A stretch of 64,000 nt of DNA from Allacma fusca. Its lineage: Eukaryota > Arthropoda > Collembola > Symphypleona > Sminthuridae. Under the pieces are notes generated by a model. The model was not told the origin of the DNA. It saw only the letters and a list, made by a program, of their open reading frames with translations, and did not search any database. This document shows positions 39,853-52,800 of this stretch, in pieces (position 1 is the stretch's first letter; each line of letters opens with the position of its first letter). The DNA lies in contig OX359247.1 in NCBI GenBank assembly GCA_947179485.1, positions 57,819,131 to 57,883,130 on the forward strand, in the 5' to 3' direction. Position numbers and translations under genes: made by a program.

Positions 39853-42800
39853 AGAGGGGTTGTTGAGAGTCCCGTTGTAATGTTAATGTTCTATCGCTAT
39901 GAATAAAAATCCAAACAAATTATTTAATTCTCAAAGAATTTTTCTCTCTTGTTTTTTACATTATTTTCACGCCGTTTAGAATAATTAGTATATTTTTTAT
40001 GAGCATGTTTGTAATTTTTTCGTAACCGGTATTTAAGGATTTCCCAGCTACAGATGTAACTGTTTGTACAACAATGCATGTTTTATAAGAGTGTTTTCTG
40101 GGTATGAGAGATCCCTTGATATGAGAGCAGTAGTGCTACAGGATCAGTTGACACTTTAATTTACAAGGTTAATTTTTCTAATTATTTATATCTAAATTTG
40201 GCTTCACAACTCCTTCAAAAACCTAAAGATGCTCAGTGAGTATCTACTGGAATAATTATTCCTAATTTTAAGTGCTAAAGGATAAATTGTACTCCCTGTC
40301 AGGCTCCCTATCCGGGATTAAAGAAGTTTACAACTTTTAATGTCCCTGATGGATTGGGACAGCAGATTTCCTGTTAGTTTTTCTGAAATTTTGTTTACTG
40401 GTAGGGATCAAATTTTTGAAGTTTTTAGGAAAACATTTAGCAGTGGCATGAAATTTAGCAAGGCTACATAGGGGAGTAAACATTCAATATTTGAGTCCCC
40501 CAGTTTGTAGCAAATTATTTTCCGGATTTGCTTAAAAATTCTTGGAAAACAATTCTTTATAAAACAGGGGGTCAAATAGTGAGTCAATTTCTTATGTGGG
40601 CAGTAGAGGAGGACCGATTGTTTTGCTGCGACCTGTGCATGCGTGGATGCACATTGCACAAATAATTTATTTTACGAACTTAAAGTTGACGAAGGTTTCC
40701 TTTTCGCAGAAGGCAGCACTCGCAGACAGAACATTAGCCTCAATTTTTCAACTGCTAACAACGTGTCAATGAGTCCTAATGAGTAATTAGAGCTACCGCG
40801 TTCCACTATTTCTTCCTTTGTTCGATTAATGAAAATTAAGATAATAAAGTAACGTTCAGCTCGTACATGAAGTTAGTATAAAGTGGCGTCTTGTCATAAA
40901 ATACTTCGTTATAAAAACATTTCTTAAATACAGTGGCAACACAATTTACAAACACCTCCATTTATATGTATAGGTAATTACTACAACATGTTGGACCATC
41001 AAATTTGTGAACCTTCAAACATTCTATTGTTAAAGGTGAAGTATATGTGCACAGTCAAAATACTTTAGAACAACAATCCTGCGAGCTAAATGCTTTAGTA
41101 TACAGATATACTTGAAGATGTCATGGTTCAATGTTTCGGCATAAAATTAAAATTTTATCTATGCTGGGCATTTCCATGTATGTACATCTCAGGATACTTT
41201 GGTACTTTTTTCTGTTGAGATTAGCTCTTTCCACACCTGAACATGAAAGCGTTTCTAATTTTTAACACGTTATTTTGCACCGGGTGGATTTTATTTCTAT
41301 GTCTTGACATAATTTACTCCTATATTTAATGATTTGACGTAACTAGTAAATAGAAACATAAGAAATACATTTTTCCCTCCCAATTTGTTTCCAAATAATT
41401 TTTGTCCTTTTTGTAGGAAAATTCACGGGCTTCTCAAAGAGTTATCTGGCAAGTTCCTACATTAAAAATTACGGGCATCCGGGAGCCCAAATTGCGACAA
41501 GATTAAAAAAACGTGTTTTTTCTGGTATTATCTCTGAAAAATTTAGTACAACCCAAACGTCGCATGAAAAATATTGAATTCAAAATTTTATTACCAAGAA
41601 AGCAACAAATACTGTACTATACTAAAGGCACTTGCCTGTACGTACATATACATACATAGGTATATACAAATATATACTGTTTGTACTAAAATTTTTATTG
41701 TTGCTAGCAAAGTAAGCCTCTGGAGCAGTGGGGAACGTTCTCTTGTGAGATAATATCTAAGCAATCAAATAAATCTGCTTTACAACTTACTTAGCCAATG
41801 ACACGAAAGCATCTTGAATCGAATAGAACTATTGGTCTCCATATTTTCCTACGGCATGTGGTTGTGCAGCAATCATTAGATGCAGCGGAAGTCCTCCTTG
41901 GACTTATTGCTTACGCCTAGATACGTAAGGAAAATTACAGGTTTTGTTCTACGGATAGTGGTATGCAGGGTGAACTAATGGAACGAGCTATCTGTATTTT
42001 TATTTACTCATCCGATATGTTAATGCTCCTGCCTTGCCTATAGTCTGCCTCTGCCCTATGAAAATTGGACCAACCGAAGCATCCACAGTGCGAAATTGAC
42101 ACGGAACAAACAAGAGACCAGCTACTCCAACACAACTATTTTCGTTTTTAAATTAATTAATCCCAGCCGCAGTTCTTAGCTGGAGGCACATCGAGAGGAT
42201 TTTAACAGGAGGACAAGGACTACTGTACATCAAAGCAAAGCAAGTCAGGATTAAGCAAAAGATAAGGGTAATGAAATGAGAGCTGATAAGGGTTCAGTCA
42301 ACCTACTCCCAAAAATATACCAAAACGCATCTCCGCGTCCTCCGCAGGGGTGCAAAAATCCACACTGTCATGAAAGTACCTCAAACTATGTTAGGTATTT
42401 TCTATCAGATACACGGATGTAAATATTTTTGTAGGTGTACCTGTTACTGCCAGGGACACACTTTTGAAGCGTTTGTACCTTCATCTTTAGCCGTTAAAAG
42501 TCAATAACAGGATATTTTTCGTAGTTTTATTTCTTTTTTAAGCTAAACGCCACCCGAGAAGAATGGCCAGCGCTGCCTACAATGATAATAAGATTATGAC
42601 CCCATAGTTACGTTTCAAACCAACTGAATAGAAAATAATGGTTTTAATTTTGCCAGTTTCGTTGACAATGTATAACCTTTAAGAGTCATTCATGATTTTT
42701 TTAACGTGCTTTTTCTGTTTCAGTACTATACAATTGGATTCACATGAGTAAAACGAAATACAGTGTGAAAATCATAAACTACAAAATTTTGGCACATGCT

Positions 42801-44238
42801 TTAAAATAAAGATCGGTTCATGAGGCCACTATGGATTCAGATCACGAATATCTATGTTGACATTTTTAAAGAAAAACACAAGAGAGCAAGGATTTTTGCC
42901 TTGCAGGCCCTTCGCTGCCTTTCTTTCTCTCCTTGACCCGAGAGTTTCAGTGGCTAAGGATTTAAACAGAAAATTCAAATCCTCAAGTATTCAGAAATTT
43001 CCAGAAATCTACAAAATGTTGCCCAGAATTCACTTTCGGCATGACCTTGATATTTATAGAACCATCAAGTAATACTACACAGTACTGGCTTTCTTGGAAT
43101 AAAGTAACTGTTAAATATAGCTACTTTATCAGTAAATTTTACAACTTCAAAATATTTTAAATTGAAGAGTTAGATGTTACTGTATTTGTTCATTCGAATG
43201 TCAATGGCATTGTTTGGTCCGAACGTCTGACCCAGACCAGATCAACGACCATGGCCCATATAAAACCATGGAGTTAAATTTAATAATCACCAAAAATGAC
43301 GTTTTTAACGTGTTTCTCGGGATTTTGTTAAACAAACAATTTGCATTTCGCATACTGCTACAATGACATTGGTCCTGATTTTGGACTAATTTATTGTACC
43401 TGATCTGGCCCAAGTTTTCGACCAGCTCATTAAAATCTAGGACAGGGTCCGACCAGACAAAGAATCAATTCCTCGAATGAGTCTAATGGCATCTCGATTG
43501 TACTTATTCAGAAGCACGAACAGGAATAGACAATTAGACCTGATATGAAATAGATACAAAATGTTGTGACAATTATTTGTTTACCTTAATTTGATTTTTT
43601 TTTACTTGGAAGGAGGTATGAGCTGAAATTCAAATTTAACTACTTCGATGAGCGCCACTATGACAAGTCTTTATTGTATAAGGGAAACCCTGTCAAGAGC
43701 ATTCTTATATTCCATTAGATATATAAACACCTTCCCTTTGTAATACATTTTATTATATGGGTGGGAAGACCAGGGATAAAAGAACAACAATATTCTTATG
43801 TCACTCCCATGGAAACAAGGGGCAACTGTACCGACCAAGATCATGACAACTGGTAAATTCTGGCAATTCACATGGTCATTGTTTGAGGCGTAAGTACCGT
43901 AAGAGCAACATTGTTTATTGGAGTGGCATTTGTACCCGTAATGTATGCCTGTATGTAATTACATAAAAAGTATAAGGAAGGGAAAAATAACACAAAAGTA
44001 TCTCACCTAGAAAGATTTACTCCTTTAACTACTGTGGACGTACGCTAAGTGGTTGGCGGTAGCAGTACTGAAATTAGCAAGGGTCCGATAATCTCCTAAA
44101 TGTTGCAGAAACTCTATACATGGACATTTCCCAATTCCACAGACCAAATATACTTGTCAGTGTGTACCTCGGAGGTGTCGGTGGCAGGACCGGTTAATTG
44201 TTCCTTCAGATCTGTTTCAAGTTCTTTTTCTTTTAAAA
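39853..44238. other. Intergenic region, nothing recognised
   Basis: After the polyadenylation signal of the upstream gene the sequence is AT-rich with only short open frames. Tracts such as CATACGTACATATACATACA near 41.64 kb are simple repeats. I see no RNA gene or mobile-element end that I can support. Confidence 0.5.
39902..39907 (+). promoter_or_regulatory. Polyadenylation signal AATAAA of the secreted-protein gene
   Basis: AATAAA lies 50 bases after the TAA stop, the usual distance for a short 3' untranslated region, and is followed by a T/G-rich tract. Confidence 0.7.
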
Positions 44239-47200
44239 ATGTTACGGTTCCTAACTTTCTTAATATTTTTAAGTTTTTACGCACTGGATCAACATGCTAG
44301 TGCAAAATATTACAGCAAAGGGAAGACAAAATGTGAGTGTTGTAGTGGACATCAAAATAGCATTTTCTTTCCTTCAAATTTGAAACCCTGGGCATTATGC
44401 TCTAATTGTTTTGACTTTTTCAATTAATTTTGAAGCATACTTTGGGATTTTGAATTATTTCTACGTAAATATTCAAGCAATTTGGCTTTCAAAGTTGTTA
44501 CAATATTTTCTAAATAAAGTTTTCACAAATTGGTATTGTGTCGGAAAATTTTCGAGCTTGTGTATTTTCGTCAATTTGTAACGTACTGGGTTTTTTAATG
44601 TTTATAACTTAAGTTTTATTTTTTTCCAAATTAATTTTGTACTTACGTTTGTGGATTATTTTGGATTTTTGGGCTTTTAGTACCATTTTATGTGCTGGTG
44701 AAAATCCCGAGCGGGACGTGCGATTCAGAGTATCTACGGACGTCCGGAGTTTGTGTGGCAAGGTGAGATTTAATTTGTCATACTTTTATATAGCCAGACA
44801 ACCGCTATGGGCGTTTTGTAATTTAAAATAAAATACATAACTTCCCTTGTTATTGTACAGCAACCGAGCCTGCACGCGCTTAAATGGAACTGAGTCCGGA
44901 ACCTGTGCTATGGGATATGGAATTTGCTGTTTGGGTATGTTCAAAAAATCGTAAACTCTTCCGTATTCGATTGTAAAATATTTAGAGCCAATTTACAAAT
45001 TGTTTTTATTGTATTTAGTGCAGACCACATATTGTTCTAAATTTTATACACTGTTCCTGTAAGGAACACCCTGATGGTTTTTGATACGAGGACAAAATTA
45101 CTTAATTAATGCCTATCCCATATGTACATAATTTGTTATCCAGTATGCGGATACGGTTCATATCACTATTAGCAATCATTGTATGGAAATTTGACCGTGA
45201 AGATTGTATTGTACTTAGCAAGAGGTACCCGTTGCTCTACGACTTGACTTTGTAATATTTTACAACAATGGTGCTAAGAATTCCTAAGTCTGGGTATGCA
45301 CCTTAATATTCAAAAGTTAATTCCAGGTGTGCTCGTTTCGGGGAAACAATTCAAGTTACTTTTTTACCGTACTCGCTTGATCGCCTCACATAAATTTAGC
45401 CACCTAGCTTTAAAATTTGCTAAACGATTTTCACCCAAATTATTCCACTATATTTAATGAAACCATTTTATGACATGTAGAATTCTTTTCATGATCCTGG
45501 CTCACGTTTGTAAGTTTCTTCGTGGGGATTAAGTCCACATTTAAATCTCAGGCAGACAGAAATGCTAATGGTAATTTGCCAGTCATAGGTCTAATGTCGT
45601 GCATAGTCCATTTACAACACCACTCTTACACAAAGCCAAAAATACAAGTCCAAAATTTTACAGCATGCAATTCAAATATTAAATTCCTGTCCTACAACCT
45701 AACAAATAATTATGACAGTGACTCTCAACTGCGCTACTAGTCCAGAAGTAGTCAAAGCCAATGGGACACACCTGGTCAACCCGTCCAATTTAAAGAACCA
45801 AACGAGCTGCGAATTTCAGTTGCCGAGACCCCCCGGAGTGTGTCAAGTTCGTTTGGACTTCAACAATTTCAACACGTCCCTTGGGGATCAGCCCTTTGTG
45901 GGGGATTGTCAAACGGACACCTTTAACATTGTGGGGGCTGACAATACGAAATATTTAGGCCCTCTCTGCGGGAACTTAACGGGGCAACATGGTACAAATT
46001 ATTTGTGCTTATAAAAAACAAACCTTGATTTTCATATTCCTGTATTACCATTTTATCGAATATTTAATACGTGACGTCGTGTGAATAATATTTTGGGATA
46101 TTTGATCCCTAGTTTATCTGGACTATGGAAATAGCAACACAATAAGTCTCTTCAATTACATTTCTCAGGCCATGGGACAAACCTGGGACATTAAAGTCAC
46201 TTACATTAAGTGTGACTCTCCGGACAAAGGTGTACTTTTGTCGTAGTTTCTTAGGATTAGCATTTTACTGTCATAGGAGTTGTTGCCATTGTATGCTCTA
46301 CTCCCTTGTTTAACATAACGCACAATTGTTTTGTGTATGATTCATAAAGTGTGAATTGTTTGCAGCTCCTCCGGGATGTTTACAGTATTACACAGATCCT
46401 TCAGGCACTGTCAAGTCCTTTAACTTCAATGGGATGCAGCAGCTGAATAATGAGGACTACACAGTTTGCATCAAATCTCAGCCCGGAATGACTAAGATCA
46501 CTGTGAGTGAGATATATGACTATGTTTATAAAAGCACCTTAACAAGAGGAACCAAATTTACAGCTTATAATAGCAAATGTGTCAAATATAGTATATGTTA
46601 AATATTTTCAAATCCTTTGCATCTTTCGAGACAGTACTTTTATAATCGTGTCTAATTATACCGTATACATATATATATTTATGTATCCTCCTATACAGTA
46701 GTTCCTTTATTAAGTTGAGGCCGACTGTAAAATGGATGATTCATTTTGTTAGTGGAACTCTTGCGGAGGACTAAATGACTTTTTCATAACTGGAACCGGA
46801 GCCATTGCTCCACCACCAGGAACCGACTTTCCACCCATTACAAATCCCGTCAGTGGAAATGACTGCATGTATGACTGGGTCATGATTTTGGGAGCGAACA
46901 AATATTGCGGAAACACTTTCGACGGTCCAGTGACATGTAAGTAAATTGTTGTACTTAAATTGAAACAAGTTTGTTATACTGCAGCATGTGAAGGAATAGT
47001 TTTACAAAAATTCGATTTCAAGTTTATCAAAATCATAATTTAAAATTCTTCCTTGGATAAAAATGAACATTTCAATTTTCGACATAACTCAAAGTAGGGA
47101 TTTTGAATAAGTTATATACATTTGTTATCCTTTTAATTGGGAAGAAAATATTTTCTGAAAAATTGACGATTTAAAGAATGGTTTCAAAATCTGTACGATT

Positions 47201-47847
47201 TTTTTTCATCCACCATTGTCGTCTACGTCCATGAATGTGTCAAATGGTGTGTATTTATAGCCATTCAGCATGCTTTAATTTTACTTAAATATTTGTGTCA
47301 ACTTTCAAAAACGCAATTTTATTTTGGGATTTAATTTGTACAATTTTAAGTCGTTGAGAGAATTGACATATTCTTCCAATTTGACTAGTGCAGTACATTT
47401 GTGTCGGTAATATTTAGCAAAAGGATGTCCAATGGCATAGTACAGCAATTCTGAAAATTTGTATTACTTTTTCGAAATCACTACTTGAAATTGAAATGAC
47501 CGTTTTTTTCGATTCTAGTACACCGTGCGTTGGCTAAATTTTAAAAAGTACAATTTGCACGGGAGATCCCATTTGAAAAACATTGGCTGTAAATGGTACT
47601 TTCTAAAATGTAGTCAATTGTACATATGTACATCCTGCGTGTCTAAAATTCAGCTCGCGAAGCTTGTAAAATTTTAGGTAGGTAAATTCTCAAAATTACA
47701 TTAATTATGAACGTTCTTACAGCAACATCTCAGCCCTGGATTCTTCAAGTGCATTTTAATGATTGGGAACTTTCACCTGATGGGAATGGCGACATTTCAG
47801 ACGATAATAATTGGGGGTTTTGTATGATGTACACTACAAGTCCTTAG
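44239..47847 (+). CDS. Secreted CUB-domain protein
   Basis: Eight exons in matching phase encode 361 residues: 44239-44332, 44681-44762, 44861-44934, 45719-45991, 46113-46229, 46366-46502, 46753-46936 and 47723-47847. The protein starts with a signal peptide (MLRFLTFLIFLSFYALDQHA). A short cysteine module follows (IPSGTCDSEYLRTSGVC, then ESGTCAMGYGICC). Next come CUB-type segments with GVCQVRLDFNNF, a glycine/cysteine-rich PLCGNLTGQHG, APPGCLQYY and a final NWGFCMMY before the stop. This order is that of the arthropod family of secreted CUB proteins of about 350-400 residues with an N-terminal GTC..GVCC motif. CUB domains bind proteins and glycans outside the cell. No protease domain is present, so a binding rather than catalytic role is likely. 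The specific role is unknown. Confidence 0.9.
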
Positions 47848-47908
47848 GTATTGCACAATAGTACACATGTGTGTATTTATGCATTAGGAATTATAAATGA
47901 TCCGTCAA

Positions 47909-47914
47909 AATAAA
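47909..47914 (+). promoter_or_regulatory. Polyadenylation signal AATAAA of the CUB gene
   Basis: AATAAA sits 62 bases after the TAG stop of the CUB gene and fits its 3' end. Confidence 0.7.
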
Positions 47915-48255
47915 AATAAGTACTGTGGTTTCAATTGTTTGGTTTCCATTTTTTAGAACTAATATCCGTTATTAAACAATTTCCTTCTATAGCTAAGGGT
48001 ACGACCTCAGGATTCTGAATTTATTTTATTTAAAATATTTATTAATACTATGCGGCTACGTTTGGGCGCTGATTATCCATTGTATTATGAAATCCCGTAA
48101 ATGCTGACACACTAATTACTAAGAAAACTAAATAATTACACAAATGAATTGGATCCAAATCTTCAATTTTGTACTAGCAGATGTGTAAAAGTATAAACGA
48201 ATAAATTAAAGTATTTGTAATGTCATTAACCTGTACGATATATGTATACGTGTAG

Positions 48256-48542
48256 CTCCAAAGCCTTTGCTCCAAAATTTTATTGACTGGCTAGCAACGG
48301 ATAAAGTGAGTCTTACAACAAAAACAACCGAACCGTTATCTTGCATTTCATTGTAGATATATTTTTATTATAAGTTGTAGTAACTCACAAAATTGTAAAT
48401 AAACTAAACATTTGAATGAACTGAATGATCTGAGATGGAGGTCATTCGCAATAAAGTTTAGGAGTTTATTCGTAGAATAGATCCGTCGAATCCTAATAAA
48501 CTGTTTTCTCAAAATTATTTACCATCAATATTTTATAATTAT
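48256..48542 (+). CDS. Possible 5' exons of the NB-ARC gene (weak)
   Basis: 48256-48305 follows an acceptor (ATACGTGTAG), reads APKPLLQNFIDWLATDK and ends at a good donor GTGAGT in phase 0. 48462-48542 follows an acceptor AAAGTTTAG, reads EFIRRIDPSNPNKLFSQNYL and seven more residues, and ends at GTAATT in phase 0. The large NB-ARC block can start in phase 0 after the acceptor at 49847, so all three could join. If so, the receptor has an additional helical N-terminal segment, conceivably a death-fold domain as in Apaf-1-like proteins. Composition and phase are the only support, and no start codon was found. Confidence 0.3.
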
Positions 48543-49853
48543 GTAATTATTACACTTAACATTACAACGCAATCCCATGCAATGAAATACTGCCGTAGTG
48601 GTTGGCTGAAATGTGGTTGTTTACATTTTTACTGTTGAAATTCATATCCCAGGCCCTCTTCGTATCTGCTTATAAAAAAATTCAGAGATACTCCACTCAA
48701 ATATTGAGCAAGTTCTAAAGACGAATTTTCTTGAGCCCGCTTCAGTTTTCACAGTGCTAAATAAACTGCATTTAAGGGGAAATTTTCATTGTAAACAGAA
48801 CCTCTGGTCCCTGGGTTTCTGAGTACACGAAAATTAATATGATATTCACTTCTGTATTTTGATTTCGTGTAAATAAGCTGCGGGCGGGCCACACAATAAA
48901 GGAAAGGAAACCAGTTGGAGAGATAACAGGAGATATGCGAAATAGCTGATAATAAACTTTGGGACACCCACGAGCTTTGAAAGTATAGTTATTTAATCGG
49001 AAGTCAAATTACGAAGTGCTATTGTACCTACTTTATAAGGCGGCTGCTGACCACTAGGGCACCCTTAACACGAGCGTCTTATTTATTGAATAGGTTTAGA
49101 GGATTTGGACTCACAACAATCGTAAATTGTGCTGCAACAAGAGCTTTAAAATACTGTGATTTATCTATAAGGAGCCCATTTATAAGAGTTTTTTTGCACT
49201 GACTGTGAGCTGCACAAATATTTGGACTTATCACGGTATGCCTATTTACATTAACACAGTAATAAATTTTCTTCTGTTCGCTTGAGTATGATATTAATAT
49301 CTTACAATTAGCCAAACTATTGCTAGGTGATTCTGTAGTAAATCTCGTAGTAAGGGACTTGCAAGAAACAATTATTTGTTTTATGTAGAAAATATTTTCC
49401 TGTACAGTAAATTTTCTGTATACGAACTGGTTTAAGCTGAACTGGATGACAAAACATCTGCAATATGTATATACTTAGAGTTACCACTTCCCACTATACA
49501 TAATCACACAATATATACTGCTTATACAACTCTGAGGAGTCTTCAACCACACCGTACTATCTTTATAAAGGAAACGATAGCTACAAGAGGAAACAGGAAA
49601 CCGTAAAATAAGATGCACATGTATCAGTATATATTAACAATTTGTTAAAATTTGGGTAAATCGCTGGTTACACTTATTATGCATTCGCATGTTATAAGTT
49701 ACCCATATTAATGTCGTAGTTAACTTAGAATCGTGGAAATGGATCATTTTTTCGCGAAACCAAAATGTTAGGAAATTAATTGGCAACACTGATGTATACA
49801 TTAAGAATATTATGAGTGCGACAATATTTTCTTTTATCCTACAATAGTCCATA

Positions 49854-52800
49854 ATGTGTTGGCAGTGCGTATTTAAGAAAGCTCCTGGAGATACAGATGT
49901 CCCACTTACAGTTCCCACCACTAAGACACCAGCCAAAACTCAAAACCAGCCCCGTGAAATAGTTTCCGAAAATATTTCAGAAAAGGTCGGCTCCCAACGT
50001 ACGAAGATCTCAACACCTGGACTTGATTCTTCTGCAGCAACAATTGTACTCGGTGCTGCTACAACGCTTAATGAACAGGACGCTACGACAACGATCCCAC
50101 CTGCGGTAGCTGCCATAACTATTGGAACTGGTGCAGCTGCAGGAATCATTGCCAACAATTACCAGAACCTTGGAACTGTCTACAGTACAGTAATTGTTGA
50201 ATCCTCATCAAGCACAAAAGGGTCCTCATTCCCGCTCTACAAATTTCCACCAACAAATGACAATTTTTATGGGCGCGAGGATACACTCCAGGAAATTGAG
50301 GAAGCATTGAGGTCATGCCAATATGAAGAAAATATTTATAAGCGAGTGATTGCAATAACTGGATTAGGTGGAATGGGAAAGAGTGAAATGGTGACCGTGC
50401 TGTTGAGCAGATTAAAATCCCAATACGACTACATTTACTGGTTTAATGCAGAATCTGAAGCAAGTTTGAATCGTGATTTTGAGGGATTAGCGGCGGATCT
50501 TAACATGGAATTTGTATCAGTTTCTGATCTTTTGAACATATACCGCCACCTGGCCAAGCATGACAAGAATGGTATATTTATATTTGACGATGCACCAGCA
50601 TTGAAGTCCGACGGTGACAATTTCGGAATCGAAGAATACCTCCAACCCAATGCTCAGTGCGGAAAGCCATTATTTATCGTGACCTCTCGGAATCCCTGGG
50701 GCGACGTGAGAACAAAAATCAAGTGCATTCCATTAAACCCACTCTCTGACAAGGACTCCCGAGCTTGTATTCTTAAATATCTGGGAATCGAAGATCAAAT
50801 ACTCCCCGAATGCTTAAAGTTGGCTGTGTCATCCTTGGTTGCATTAGTTGAAGGGCATCCATTGGGTATGTCCCTACTCGGTATCAAAATGGCTGAGAAG
50901 GGCGAACAAATTTGTTTCGGTGGTATCGAGTCTAGAGTAAATAGCTACATCGAACTCTTGCAAGATCAGCGTATCGAGGACTTGTCAGAGCAAATGAAAT
51001 ATGAGGCCAGATTGCAAATCATTTTCAATGAAACCTTCAAAAATTTGGAAGCTTCAGACGATGTAAAAATTGTAATCGAACTATTAAATATTTCGGCGCT
51101 CTTATGCCAAGGCCATATCTCTGTTGGCTTTATCAATGGTATAATTTGCGGGAAAAATTACGTACCGGAAGGTGTTTTCAATGCACGTTTTGGAATTGCC
51201 GACGCTGATACCCGTGTAAAAGTTGGATTGAAAATATTACAGGCGAACTCTTTAGTACGATTGGAAACTCACAAATATCGGGATTTTTACAAAGGGAACG
51301 TACAGGTTCACGAATACGATATGATCGGGATCCACGGGCTTCTTCAGCAATGTGCAAGAAATAGGATTGTCACCGATGTCAATTTGCCCCAAGTGCTCAA
51401 AAAACTGTTTCAATTTTTTGAACTAAATATTTTCATTCCAAATTTGAAGGACCTTTTTATAACGGAGTATACGTTTGGTATTCATATTTTTTATATTTGG
51501 AAATTTCTGGAAGCAAACAGTTATGTTAAAATTGAAACATCTTCGCTACTTATGTTTGCTTACCGACTGAACGACTTTTACGGAGATAGACCCAATCTGT
51601 TTAAAAAGCTGCAGGACTTTCTGAGAACTAGGGGATTAACTAGGGATGAAGCACTTCTTCTGCGTTTGGTACAGTTGCGTATTTGTCAAGAATCATTGTG
51701 GGAGTTCAGATATGACCGTTTTCAGGTGAATGAAATTCGACGGTCAATCCTGGCTCTTTCTCATGAACATTCCAGCAAATATTGGGTTATTGTGCTCTGT
51801 GCTGAGTTATTCGTGAAAATCCCAGAATACTTGGATAAGGTAAACAGGGAATAAATTTACAGAATAATTTCATATTTTTAATAGCTAACTCTTACAGCGG
51901 CAAAAGTAAATGCTGTCGCATTGGGTTTGTATATTTTTGTTCGTATTGCAATAATAACGAAGCGGTTTTTACAGGTTTTAAACCTACACCGGGTCGCATT
52001 TAATGCGTCACACCATCCATTTACGCAATTCCAATTTTATAACAGGTAATTTACCCGAATCCTTGTAAATGCAGAATTTATATGTGTAACATTGCAGACT
52101 ATTCGATTTGAGGGTCTTCCTGATTGGCTGGTCAAAAATTATTTATGCTGCCGACAGAATATGCGCGGTTATTCTGGCATCCTTAGAATTGTATTCCAAT
52201 ATTGGGACACCCCTGACCGCGACACTACACTTGACCAGAAATTCATTTGGAAAGTTTTTGCTTGTACTGCCGAGCAGGAACGGGGGAAATTCTGGGAGGA
52301 TATGGTATAGCAAACCAATCTTCAACGATTGATATTATTTTATTAACATCATTAAGTACTCAAAATGTAAAAAAAACTATTATGTACACTATGTGAGAGC
52401 ATCGATATTTGAGACCGATTGTATGGAATGGTACTTCAAAAGGTGAAAAATTACAACGCTGTTTAATTTTATATTGGAAAGTATGCAATAATTATGGGGT
52501 TTTATAGACTAGCATCTTATTAAAAGCCCTGCATAGCGTTAAAGAAATTATTAATTCTTAATTCCTTTCAAAATCCCAAAGTGCTTTGCATTTTTGGCAA
52601 CACATATTTCTGTCATAATCAATACGTACAAATTCCCTACAAAATTGATCTTTTGAGTATCCCGTCAAAATTTAACTAAGATATAATGTTGTCAATTTTT
52701 ATTGTTTTGCAAATATTTTAATTTACAATGAGCTCTTAACTAACCACACGTAGTAGGGTGGCCAGTATGGTTTGTATGAAATAATAAACTTAAAAAAAAA

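Larger units (their letters stand above)
47848..49853. other. Region between the CUB and NB-ARC genes
   Basis: It holds the 3' untranslated region of the CUB gene, then AT-rich sequence with two possible short upstream exons of the NB-ARC gene (48256-48305 and 48462-48542, listed separately). A strong pyrimidine tract and acceptor (TTTTATCCTACAATAG) ends at 49847, six bases before the ATG used here. This suggests that the NB-ARC open block is not the first exon. Confidence 0.5.

Noticed and set aside
52092-52310. Reading 52098-52332 as the true last exon of the NB-ARC gene
   Set aside because: Kept only as an alternative: that frame is poor in charged residues and leaves three in-phase downstream exons (57652-58355) without a gene.
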